Assembly (NCBI RefSeq): GCF_030295385.1
Contig: NZ_AP027079.1
Location: 2,356,001-2,420,000 of the forward strand
Origin: Geothrix oryzae
Lineage (GTDB): Bacteria; Acidobacteriota; Holophagae; Holophagales; Holophagaceae
Direction: 5' to 3'
DNA length: 64,000 bases
Of this stretch, positions 10,910 to 18,864 are shown one piece after another; the stretch's first letter is position 1, and every line of letters begins with the position of its first letter. The position numbers were made by a program, and so were the translations under genes. The notes under the pieces are model-generated. The model was not told the DNA's origin. It ran no database searches and saw only the letters and a list, made by a program, of their open reading frames with translations.

Positions 10910-11902
10910 TCACTTCAGGTCCTTCAGCCATCCCGCCAGCGGCGACAGATCCGCCAGGGGGGTGCCGTCGCCATAGGTGGTGGCGGCGGTGGCGCCGGAG
11001 AGGCCCGCCCGATCCCGCGTCTCGCGCTTGAACAGATGGTTGGCCTCGGGGATTGGAATGACCGCGCCCTTGAACTCCGGAGGCAGAACCTCCGGTTTCC
11101 AGGTCTGGACATCCCGATCGCCCCAGACCACCGCACAGGGTACGGTTAGACGCTGGGCAGTCCCCCAGGGATCCAGGTCCAGGAGGTCGCGGACGAAACC
11201 GCGGCTTTCAGGCCGCGCCAAGCCCCGGGCCAGCGTGGTGATGCCCGGTGCCACACCGGCCGCTGCGGCCGGGAGGTCCCGGTTCTCTCGGATGGCCTCC
11301 AGAACCTCGTCCAGGTAACCCAGATTCTGCGCGGAGAAGTCCGCGGGGGCGTTTGCGGCGTTCAACTGGGCCTTCACCTGGGCGCGGATGAGCTTCCCCA
11401 TGCTCATGCCCGGCAGGGCCAGCAGCAGCACCGCATCGGCCTCGCCGCCCGCCAGGAGCGACAGCAGGGCCCCCTCGCTGTGGCCCACGAGCAGCAGCTT
11501 CTTCCTCTTGGCCTCAGGCAGGGCGCGGGCCGCCTTCAGGGCCGCCTTGATATCGCCCACCTGGGCGTCCAGGGAGATGTCCAGCTTCGGATCCTTCGAC
11601 CCGATGAAGCGCTTGTCGTAGCGCAGACTGCCGATCCCCTGCCCCTGGAGCCAGGCCGCCAAGTCGCGCCCACCGTGGCTGGGGGTGGGGATCAGCGGAT
11701 TCGACCAGTCGCGGTCCGTGGGGCCGGAGCCGGCCACCATCACGGCGAAATAGGGGTGGGCGCCGCCGGCCTTCACGCTGCCCTTCAGGGGGAAGCCATT
11801 GAAGCCCGGAAAACCGATCAGCCGTTCCGGGGCCGTCTGGACCGCCGTCTGAGGATGGGCGGGCAGCATGAGGACGGCGAAGAGCAGGGCGGTGCGGATC
11901 AT
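10910..11902 (-). CDS. Exported alpha/beta hydrolase
   Basis: This 330-residue hydrolase of the alpha/beta fold has a signal peptide (about 1-18, LLFAVLMLPAHPQ). The nucleophile elbow GHSEGALLS is near residue 142. The Asp in WGDRDVQ and the His in EANHLF complete a plausible catalytic triad. The oxyanion region is AVMVAGSGPTDRD. It resembles exported esterase/acyl-peptidase-like proteins; the substrate is unknown. It follows fabG on the same strand after about 90 bases without a clear terminator, so cotranscription with fabG is possible. Confidence 0.8.
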   Translation of the reverse strand: MIRTALLFAVLMLPAHPQTAVQTAPERLIGFPGFNGFPLKGSVKAGGAHPYFAVMVAGSGPTDRDWSNPLIPTPSHGGRDLAAWLQGQGIGSLRYDKRFIGSKDPKLDISLDAQVGDIKAALKAARALPEAKRKKLLLVGHSEGALLSLLAGGEADAVLLLALPGMSMGKLIRAQVKAQLNAANAPADFSAQNLGYLDEVLEAIRENRDLPAAAAGVAPGITTLARGLARPESRGFVRDLLDLDPWGTAQRLTVPCAVVWGDRDVQTWKPEVLPPEFKGAVIPIPEANHLFKRETRDRAGLSGATAATTYGDGTPLADLSPLAGWLKDLK

Positions 11903-12065
11903 CGGGGCTCCGGAGCGGGGTGAGCGTCCTGGGTCCGTCGGCGGAGGAACCCGCAGGTGGGCACGGCGGACTTCCGCCCCGGAATCAGGATGACGGGAAC
12001 GGGCCTGAAGTTCGCGGCAGACCTGCGCCTGGGGTCCGATCAGGGCCGTCCCGCCCCGCCTTCGC

Positions 12066-12138
12066 CAACTTCAAGTTGACAGGGGGCCGAAAGGTTTTTA
12101 AATTGTTGCCTTGACAGTTATTGCTTAGACACTAAATA
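12066..12138 (+). promoter_or_regulatory. Tandem promoters with two palindromes before the efflux operon
   Basis: Two sigma-70-type promoters point at the marR gene. P1 is TTGACA (12076-12081), 17 bases, TAAATT (12099-12104). P2 is TTGACA (12111-12116), 16 bases, TAAATA (12133-12138). The palindrome CAACTTCAAGTTG (12066-12078) overlaps the P1 -35 box. A second one, TTAG-ACA-CTAA (12125-12135), lies between the P2 boxes and runs into its -10. MarR proteins bind palindromes of this size, so autorepression at both promoters is the natural reading (inference). Confidence 0.7.
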
Positions 12139-12149
12139 AGGACCTGCGC

Positions 12150-12626
12150 ATGACCATCGATCCATCGGGGACCGAGCCGCTGTACACCCCCGAGAACTAC
12201 GAGGCGGAAGAGAGCCTCGGCCGCCTGATCGCCGATGTCTCCGGGCGGCTGCTGGCGGCCTTTGATGAAGAACTGGCCGACCTGGGCATCAGCGGGGCGC
12301 AGTGGGTGATCCTCATGCGCATCGCCAAGGGGTGCGCCTCCACGGCCGCCGAGCTCTGCCGCTTCAGCCGGTACGACCCCGGCTCCATGACGCGCATGAT
12401 CGACCGCCTGGAGGAGAAGGGCCTGATCCGCCGGGTCAAGAGCAGCCTCGATCGCCGGATCAGCCACCTGGAACTCACGGAGGCCGGTCAGAACCTGGTC
12501 CCCCATCTCCCGCCGGTGGCCATCAAGGTGCTGAACACGCACCTCAAGGGCTTCACGCGGGAGGAGCTGGATCTGTTCAAAGGCTTCCTGAACCGGATGC
12601 GCGCCAACAGCGGACAGCCCGCATGA
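12150..12626 (+). CDS. MarR-family transcriptional regulator
   Basis: This is a 158-residue winged-helix regulator. The MarR core runs from about 25 to 140, with the recognition helix and wing around YDPGSMTRMIDRLEEKGL and RRISHLELTEAG. By analogy with EmrR/MarR it should repress the downstream tolC-emrA-emrB genes and release DNA on binding an aromatic or toxic compound. AAGGA is 7 bases upstream of the ATG. Its own promoter region carries two palindromes (12066-12078 and 12125-12135). Confidence 0.9.
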   Translation: MTIDPSGTEPLYTPENYEAEESLGRLIADVSGRLLAAFDEELADLGISGAQWVILMRIAKGCASTAAELCRFSRYDPGSMTRMIDRLEEKGLIRRVKSSLDRRISHLELTEAGQNLVPHLPPVAIKVLNTHLKGFTREELDLFKGFLNRMRANSGQPA

Positions 12627-12664
12627 GCCGTCCTGCCTACTCTTCGCGACCGGTGGAGGTTTCC

Positions 12665-14041
12665 ATGTCCCGCATCAGCCCCCCCGCCCCCGGGCGGGGC
12701 CCCCTGCTCCTCCTGGCCTTGGCGATGCCCGGCCTCGCCTGGGCCCAGGTTCCGCCTGCCGCGCCCGTCACCCGGCCGGTGGCCAGTCCCGCCAACGCCC
12801 TGCCGCTCACCCTGGCCCAGGCCATCCGAAAGGCCCTCGAACAAAACCCGCGGGTGCAGCAGTCCCTGCTGGCCATCGCCGAAAGCGGGGATGATCGCCG
12901 GGCCGCCGCCGCGGCCCTCATGCCCACCGTGGCCGCCCAGGCCACCGGTCAGCGGGCCAAGAACAACCTGGATGCCTTCATCGGCATCCCCACCCCGCAC
13001 GGCCCCGAAGTGGTGGGCCCCTTCAACTGGGGCCAGGTGGGCGTGGAGGCCCAGGTCTCCCTGTTCGACCTGAGCCTGTGGAAGAAGTGGCGGGCCTCCC
13101 AGCATGCGGAGACCTCGGCCCGGGCCCAGGGCCGCGCGGTGCGGGAGGAGATCACCGCCCTGGTGGTGGGCCAGTACCTGCGCGCCCTCCGGGCCGCCGC
13201 CTCCGTGCGGGCCGGGGAGTCGCGGGTGGACCTGGCGGAGGCCCTGGCCAAGCTGGCGGAGAGCCAGCAGAAGCAGGGCGTGGGCACCAAGCTCGACACG
13301 CTGCGCGCCCAGGTGCAGCTGCAGACCGAGCGCCAGCGCCTGATCCAGGCCCAGACCCAGCAGTTCACGGCCCTCGCGGGTCTGGGCCGCCTGCTGGATC
13401 TGGAACCCGGCACCCACCTCGACCTGACAGACACCCTCGCAGCCCCGGCGCTGCCCGGAGGCAGTTTCCAGGAGACCTACCAGGCGGGCCTCGGCCAGCG
13501 CCCTGAACTCGCCGCGCTGGACGCCCGCGAGAAGGCGGCCGAGAACCTCCGCCAGGCCGCCCAGGGCCTGCGCCTGCCCACCCTCGTCGCCACGGGCGCC
13601 TACAGTTCCACCGGCCTCCAGTCCCAGCCCTGGGCCACCACCTACCAGGTCTCGCTGGGGCTCCGTGTCCCCCTGTTCACCGGGGGTCTCGTCTCCTCCC
13701 ACATCTCCCGCGCCCGCTCCGAGCAGGTCCGCATCCAGGAGGCGCGGCGCGATGTCCGCGCCCAGGTCGGCTTCGAGATCCAGGTGGCCCGGGCCGAGCT
13801 GGAGGCCGCCGCCCACGAGGTGGAGGTGGCGGGTCTGGCCGTGACCCTCTCGACGGAAGCCCTCACCCAGGCCCGGCACCGCTTCGAGGCCGGCGTCAGC
13901 AACAACATCGAAGTGATCAACGCCCAGGATGAACTGGCCCGCGCCAACGAAAACCAGATCGGCGCCCTCTACCGGCTGAACCAGTCCCGCGCGGACCTGG
14001 CCCGGGCCACGGGCCAGCTCGAATCCCTCTTCGCCCGCTGA
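12665..14041 (+). CDS. TolC-like outer-membrane efflux channel
   Basis: This 458-residue outer-membrane factor forms the exit duct of a tripartite efflux pump. A signal peptide ends near AMPGLAWAQ. Two repeated helical OEP domains follow, rich in Ala, Gln and Arg heptads (ESQQKQGVGTKLDTLRAQVQ; RHRFEAGVSNNIEVINAQDE, both typical). ATG 12665 has GGAGG 5 bases upstream. An earlier in-frame ATG at 12623 overlaps the marR stop but would put 14 polar residues before the signal peptide. It is followed directly by the emrA-like gene. Confidence 0.9.
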   Translation: MSRISPPAPGRGPLLLLALAMPGLAWAQVPPAAPVTRPVASPANALPLTLAQAIRKALEQNPRVQQSLLAIAESGDDRRAAAAALMPTVAAQATGQRAKNNLDAFIGIPTPHGPEVVGPFNWGQVGVEAQVSLFDLSLWKKWRASQHAETSARAQGRAVREEITALVVGQYLRALRAAASVRAGESRVDLAEALAKLAESQQKQGVGTKLDTLRAQVQLQTERQRLIQAQTQQFTALAGLGRLLDLEPGTHLDLTDTLAAPALPGGSFQETYQAGLGQRPELAALDAREKAAENLRQAAQGLRLPTLVATGAYSSTGLQSQPWATTYQVSLGLRVPLFTGGLVSSHISRARSEQVRIQEARRDVRAQVGFEIQVARAELEAAAHEVEVAGLAVTLSTEALTQARHRFEAGVSNNIEVINAQDELARANENQIGALYRLNQSRADLARATGQLESLFAR

Positions 14042-14052
14042 TGGAGCTCCCC

Positions 14053-15159
14053 ATGAATCAAGATGCTTCCGCCCCGACGGCTCCTGCCGAAGAACCCGCC
14101 AATGGCGCCAAGGCCATCAGGGCGCTGCTGATCGGAACGCCCATCGCGCTCCTCATCGGCGGCGGCCTGTGGTTCTACTCCCGCAACCGCATGAGCACTG
14201 ACGATGCCCAGGTGGACGGCCACCTCGTGCCCGTCTCCTGCCGCGTCTACGGCACCGTCGACAAGGTGCTCGTGGAGGACAACCAGGCCGTGAAGGCCGG
14301 GGACCCGCTGGTGGCCATGGACCCCCGGGACATTCAGGCCCGATTGGATCAGGCGAGGGCCGCCCAGGCCCAGGCCCGGGCCCAGGTCGAAGGGGCCAGG
14401 GCTGATCTGGAGCGCGCCCGGGTCGCCTTCCAGCAGGCCCGCAGCTCGGACCTGGAGACCGCCAAGGCCACCCTCGATTCCAAGAAGGCCAGCCTGGACA
14501 AGGCCAGGACCGACCTCCAGCGCATGAAGCCCCTGGCCGAACGGGAGGAGATCTCCGCCCTCCAGTACGACGGCTTCCGCACCCAGGCCGAGGTGGCCGA
14601 CAGCGAGTGGCGCGCCTCCCAGCAGCGCCTGAGTTCGCTCCAGCACGAAGCGGACATCCGCAAGGTGGCCGTGGGCGCCGCCGAGGCCCGCCTGGCCTCG
14701 GCCCAGGCCCAGGTGGATCAGGCCCGCGCCAGCCAGGAAGGGCTTGAGCTGCAGCTCGGCTACACGCGCATCCTCGCCCCCGTGGATGGCGTCGTGACCC
14801 GCAAGTTCGTGGAGGCGGGCCAGACCATCCAGCCGGGCCAGGGCCTGCTGACGCTGATCCCCCTGCACCAGACCTGGATCACGGCCAACTTCAAGGAGAC
14901 CCAGCTCGCCCGCATGAAGCCCGGCCAGGAAGCCGAGGTCAAGGTGGACATGAACGGTGCGGTGCTCAAGGGCCGCGTGGACTCGATCGCGGGCTCCACC
15001 GGCTCGCGCATGAGCCTGCTGCCCCCCGAGAATGCCGTGGGCAACTTCGTGAAGGTCGTCCAGCGCATCCCCGTGAAGATCCGCATCGACGAGGCTGAAG
15101 CCCAGAAGGTCATCCTGCGCCCCGGCATGAATGTCGAAGCCACGGTGATCGTGAAGTGA
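14053..15159 (+). CDS. emrA: HlyD/EmrA-family periplasmic adaptor
   Basis: This membrane-fusion protein of 368 residues links an inner-membrane transporter to the TolC channel. A single membrane helix lies at about 25-42. The biotinyl-lipoyl half-motif DAQVDGHLVPVS follows, then a long Ala/Gln/Arg coiled coil (about 95-225), then the second lipoyl half and beta-barrel (LGYTRILAPVDGVVTRKFV). ATG 14053 is chosen because GGAG lies 6 bases upstream; ATG 14041, which overlaps the tolC stop, has none. The stop overlaps the emrB start. Confidence 0.93.
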   Translation: MNQDASAPTAPAEEPANGAKAIRALLIGTPIALLIGGGLWFYSRNRMSTDDAQVDGHLVPVSCRVYGTVDKVLVEDNQAVKAGDPLVAMDPRDIQARLDQARAAQAQARAQVEGARADLERARVAFQQARSSDLETAKATLDSKKASLDKARTDLQRMKPLAEREEISALQYDGFRTQAEVADSEWRASQQRLSSLQHEADIRKVAVGAAEARLASAQAQVDQARASQEGLELQLGYTRILAPVDGVVTRKFVEAGQTIQPGQGLLTLIPLHQTWITANFKETQLARMKPGQEAEVKVDMNGAVLKGRVDSIAGSTGSRMSLLPPENAVGNFVKVVQRIPVKIRIDEAEAQKVILRPGMNVEATVIVK

Positions 15160-16721
15160 CCTCCTCCCACCGCGCCATCAACCCCTGGGTCATCGCGCTC
15201 ACGGTGATGATCGCGACCTTCATGGAGGTCCTCGACACCAGCGTGGCGAATGTGGCTCTGCCGCACATCGCGGGAGACCTCTCGGCCACGGTGGAGGAGA
15301 CCACCTGGGTGCTGACCTCGTACCTGGTGGCCAACGCCGTGGTGCTGCCCCTGGGCGGCTACTTCTCCAGCCTCATGGGGCGCAAGCGCTTCTACCTCAC
15401 TTGCGTGAGTGTCTTCACGGTGGCCTCGCTGCTCTGCGGCATCGCGCCGTCCCTGGGCTGGCTGATCTTCTTCCGCGTGCTCCAGGGCCTGGGCGGTGGG
15501 GGACTCCAGCCCATCTCCCAGGCCATCCTGGTGGAGACCTTTCCCCATGAGAAGCGCGGCGCGGCCATGGCCGTCTACGGCATGGGCGTGGTGCTGGCCC
15601 CCATCATCGGCCCGGTGCTCGGCGGTTGGATCACAGACAACTTCAGCTGGCACTGGATCTTCCTCATCAACATCCCCGTGGGCTTCCTGTCCTTCTCGCT
15701 CACCAGCGCCCTGGTCCAGGATCCGCCGACCTTCCACCGCATCTCCCTCAAGGAAGGCGCCCGCTTCGACTACCTGGGCATCGGCATCCTCACGCTGGGC
15801 CTCGCCTCCCTGGAGATCGTGCTGGACGAAGGCCAGCGCAAGGACTGGTTCAGCTCAGGCTTCATCGTCTTCTTCGCCATCGTCGCGGTGGTGGCCCTGG
15901 TCTTCGCCGTCCTCTACGAACTGGGGAAGGAGCGGCCCATCGTGGATCTGAGGCTGCTGAAGGACCGGACCTTCGCGGTGTCGATCGTCATGCTCTTCGT
16001 CCTGGGCTTCGTGCTCTACGGCAGCCTGGCGCTCCTGCCCATCTTCCTCCAGACCCTCCTGGGCTACACGGCCCTGCTGAGCGGGTGGGTGCTGAGCCCC
16101 GGGGGCCTGGCCATCCTGCTGATGATGCCGGTGGTGGCCATGCTGCTGAAGAAGGTGGACACCCGCTGGCTCATCGCCTTCGGGTTCTTCACCTGCGGCC
16201 TGGGCCTCATCCAGATGTCCGGCTTCAATCTGCAGGTGGACTTCCAGACGGCCATGACCTCCCGGGTGGTGCAGAGCGTCGGCTTCGCCTTCCTCTTCAT
16301 CCCCATCAATGTCTCGGCCTTCCAGCACATCCCCCACGAGAAGACCGCCTACGCCGCGGGGCTCATGAACCTGGTCCGCAACATCGGCGGCAGCACGGGC
16401 ATCGCCCTCGCCACCACCATGCTGGCCCGCCGGGCCCAGGTCCATCAGGCCAACCTCGTCGGCCACCTGTCCCCGGGCGACCCGGCCTACCAGGGCCTCC
16501 TCGACCGGGCCACCCAGCTGGGGATCCTGCGCGGCGGGCTCTCCCCCGCGGATGCCGCCCACATGGCCCAGGGCGCCGCCTACGGTACCGTCGTCAAGCA
16601 ATCGAGCATGATGGCCTTCGCCGACACCTTCTGGTTCATGGGGGTGCTCTGCTTCACCCTCATGCCGCTCCTCTTCCTCATGCGCCGGAGCCGGGCCACC
16701 GGCGCCGTCCCCATCGACTGA
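15156..16721 (+). CDS. emrB: EmrB/QacA-family (DHA2) drug:proton antiporter
   Basis: This 521-residue major-facilitator transporter has about 14 membrane helices and exports drugs in exchange for protons. MEVLDTSVANVALPHI near residue 22 is the family's motif D1. The antiporter motif C region is GMGVVLAPIIGPVLGGWI, and GRKRFYL fits motif A. It starts with GTG, whose GTGA overlaps the emrA stop, implying coupled translation. With the adaptor and the TolC-like channel it makes a complete EmrAB-TolC type pump under MarR control. Confidence 0.94.
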   Translation: MTSSHRAINPWVIALTVMIATFMEVLDTSVANVALPHIAGDLSATVEETTWVLTSYLVANAVVLPLGGYFSSLMGRKRFYLTCVSVFTVASLLCGIAPSLGWLIFFRVLQGLGGGGLQPISQAILVETFPHEKRGAAMAVYGMGVVLAPIIGPVLGGWITDNFSWHWIFLINIPVGFLSFSLTSALVQDPPTFHRISLKEGARFDYLGIGILTLGLASLEIVLDEGQRKDWFSSGFIVFFAIVAVVALVFAVLYELGKERPIVDLRLLKDRTFAVSIVMLFVLGFVLYGSLALLPIFLQTLLGYTALLSGWVLSPGGLAILLMMPVVAMLLKKVDTRWLIAFGFFTCGLGLIQMSGFNLQVDFQTAMTSRVVQSVGFAFLFIPINVSAFQHIPHEKTAYAAGLMNLVRNIGGSTGIALATTMLARRAQVHQANLVGHLSPGDPAYQGLLDRATQLGILRGGLSPADAAHMAQGAAYGTVVKQSSMMAFADTFWFMGVLCFTLMPLLFLMRRSRATGAVPID

Positions 16722-16747
16722 TCCCCCGGGATCGGTACCATGGACTG

Positions 16748-17425
16748 ATGAGCCTCCGAGACCAGCCCTCTTCCCAACGCGCCTTCGCCACCTTCGTGGT
16801 CCTGGCCCTGGCGGCCCTCCTCGCCAGCGGCCTGGCCTTCGCCCTCCGCCAGGAGCGGGCCCGCGCGGCGGCCCCCCCGCCGGCCGCCAAGTCGCGCCTT
16901 GTGGCGGTCCTGGAGGGCGTCATGGCCCCCAATGTGACCCCGGCGGAGACCGAGACCTTCCGGATCTGGGTGCAGGGCGGCGCCACGCGGGAGGGCTTCG
17001 CTCCCGTGGAGGCCATCGTGGCCAACAAGTGCAGCGCCTGCCACAGCCCCGGGGCCCAGTTCCCCCCCATCACCGGCTACGAGGACCTGCGCCCCCTGGC
17101 CGTGGAGACGGTCTCGAGCGGCCTCTTCGCCCTCATCGGGGCCCGGTCCCTCCACCTGATCGTATTCCCCCTGCTCTTCCTCGTGGCGGCCTTCGGCTAC
17201 CTGCGGCGGACGGCCTGGCGGGGGCGCCGTCTTCTCATGGGCTTCTGCGCGGCGGCCGTGGCCTTTGATGCCGCCCAGTGGTGGCTGCGCCAGGGCCACC
17301 CGGGAGCCCCGTGGGCCTCCGGAATGGCCCTGGCGTGGCTGGCGCTGGCCCTGCTGGGCCTCGCCTTCCTGGCGCTGGCAGCCGTGGTGTTGAAGGAACT
17401 GTGGCTGGAGCCCCGGAGCTACTGA
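16748..17425 (+). CDS. Membrane-bound monoheme c-type cytochrome
   Basis: This 225-residue protein has one N-terminal membrane helix (about 12-30), a periplasmic segment with a single heme c site Cys95-Ser-Ala-Cys98-His99, and three further helices (about 135-222). No methionine ligand is obvious just after the heme. The topology resembles membrane-anchored cytochrome/urate-oxidase-type c proteins, but no family was recognised with certainty. It probably passes electrons near the membrane. It follows the emrB gene after 26 bases on the same strand and may be read from the efflux promoter. Its 3' end overlaps the convergent ferritin-like gene by 7 bases. Confidence 0.65.
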   Translation: MSLRDQPSSQRAFATFVVLALAALLASGLAFALRQERARAAAPPPAAKSRLVAVLEGVMAPNVTPAETETFRIWVQGGATREGFAPVEAIVANKCSACHSPGAQFPPITGYEDLRPLAVETVSSGLFALIGARSLHLIVFPLLFLVAAFGYLRRTAWRGRRLLMGFCAAAVAFDAAQWWLRQGHPGAPWASGMALAWLALALLGLAFLALAAVVLKELWLEPRSY

Positions 17426-17943
17426 GGCGCCGGCTCGTCGACGAAGTCCTCGTCGGACAGGCCGCTGTCCGGCGGGAGCTTCGCCAGTTCGGCCTTCACG
17501 AGGTTCTGGTGGTGGGTCTCCTCGTCGCGCAGCTCCGTGAAGAGGGCCCGGACGCCGTCATCCTCGATGGCGGGAAGGGCCGCGACGAAGAAGGCGTGGG
17601 CCTTCACTTCAGAGGCCAGGGCTGCCTTCATCGCCTGCCGGGGGCTCATGAAGGCGCGGGCGGCGTCGTAGTCCGGCGCCTCCACATCGAAGATCATGGC
17701 CCGGGTGGCCATCCGGGGCGCGTCGCCGAAGAGCTTCCGCCGGCGGACGGCCAGCTCCTCGCCGTGCTTGGCCTCGTTGTCGGCCATGAGGCGGAAGAAC
17801 GCAGCCGCCTCCGGCGTGCGGTGCTGCTCCATCTGGGCCGCGAACTCCTCGTACCGCTCCTGGGCCTCTTCCTCGATCAGGATCGCCAGATCGAGAGCAT
17901 TCACCAGGCTCAGGCTGGAAAAATCGATTCCTCGCGTTGCCAT
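17419..17943 (-). CDS. Ferritin-like/rubrerythrin-type di-iron protein
   Basis: This is a 174-residue four-helix protein. Glu-x-x-His type iron ligands are placed as in rubrerythrin: E25/E31 region, E57-A-K-H60, E112 with H116, and E141-E142 with H144. It lacks a C-terminal rubredoxin Cys4 site. The probable role is peroxide scavenging or iron handling. It starts 13 bases after the korB stop with GGGAG upstream, so it is the third gene of the kor operon and may protect the oxygen-sensitive oxidoreductase (inference). Confidence 0.8.
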   Translation of the reverse strand: MATRGIDFSSLSLVNALDLAILIEEEAQERYEEFAAQMEQHRTPEAAAFFRLMADNEAKHGEELAVRRRKLFGDAPRMATRAMIFDVEAPDYDAARAFMSPRQAMKAALASEVKAHAFFVAALPAIEDDGVRALFTELRDEETHHQNLVKAELAKLPPDSGLSDEDFVDEPAPQ

Positions 17944-17956
17944 GCTGGGGCTCCCG

Positions 17957-18856
17957 TCACTTCTTGATGAAGAGGTCCAGGATACGCTCCTTCGACGGGG
18001 CGCCCTGGGAGAGCTGGGCCTGGCGCTCTCGAACCAGACCGTCGTAGGTCGGCGCGGGCTCGGGGTTCCGGTAGAACACGCCGAGGTTCAGCTTGGTGCC
18101 GTAGTTCTGGGCCAGGTTCATGGCCGCCAGCCGGTCCGAAGGATCGTGCCCCAGGCTCTCGAGGGTCTCGCTGATGGCCTTGAGGCCCTTGATCTGCTGG
18201 GCCTCCTCGCCGTAGGTGACGCAGGGGGACTGGATGTTCACGAAGGCGAAGCCGGGGTAGCGGATGGCCTCCTCGATGATGGCCGCCATGCCCACCAGGT
18301 CCGTGGGGGAGGCCTGGGCCACGAAGCCGGCGCCGTAGGCCAGCACATAGAGCAGCGGATTGACGGGATTCTCGAGGCTCCCGTGGGGCGAGGTGCAGGT
18401 GGTGCGGCCCTTCTGCGAGGTGGGCGAGAGCTGGCCCTTGGTGAGCCCGTAGATCTGGTTGTCCATCACGATGTAGGTGATGTCGATGTTGCGGCGGATC
18501 AGGTGGGCAATATGCCCGCCGCCGATGGAGAAGCCGTCGCCGTCCCCGCCGGCCGCCAGCACCAGCAGGTCGGGGTTGGCCAGCTTGATGCCCTGGGCGA
18601 TGGGCAGGGCCCGGCCGTGGACGGTGTTGAAGCCGTAGGCCGTGGTGTAGCCGGGAATGCGGCTCGAGCAGCCGATGCCGGAGATGAAGGCGATCTCGTG
18701 GGGCGGGCGGCCGATGGCGGCCAGGGCGCGGTAGATGCCCTGCACCACGGAATAGTCACCACAGCCGGGGCACCAGATGGGCTTCAGGTCGCTCTTGTAG
18801 TCCTTGGCCTGGAAGTCGCCCGGAGTGTTCACATTGGGGGTCATGGTCGCGCTCAT
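17957..18856 (-). CDS. korB: 2-oxoacid:ferredoxin oxidoreductase, beta subunit
   Basis: This 299-residue subunit binds thiamine diphosphate and, in the family, an iron-sulfur cluster. Cys ligands lie in WCPGCGDYS and GIGCSSRIPGY; a third is in SPCVTYG. GDGDGFSIGGGH is the Mg-thiamine diphosphate motif. With KorA it oxidatively decarboxylates 2-oxoglutarate (or a related 2-oxoacid) to the acyl-CoA and reduces ferredoxin. The ATG at 18856 has GAGG upstream and lies 8 bases after the korA stop. 2-Oxoglutarate specificity is inferred from the two-subunit layout. Confidence 0.92.
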   Translation of the reverse strand: MSATMTPNVNTPGDFQAKDYKSDLKPIWCPGCGDYSVVQGIYRALAAIGRPPHEIAFISGIGCSSRIPGYTTAYGFNTVHGRALPIAQGIKLANPDLLVLAAGGDGDGFSIGGGHIAHLIRRNIDITYIVMDNQIYGLTKGQLSPTSQKGRTTCTSPHGSLENPVNPLLYVLAYGAGFVAQASPTDLVGMAAIIEEAIRYPGFAFVNIQSPCVTYGEEAQQIKGLKAISETLESLGHDPSDRLAAMNLAQNYGTKLNLGVFYRNPEPAPTYDGLVRERQAQLSQGAPSKERILDLFIKK

Positions 18857-18864
18857 GGTGAACC

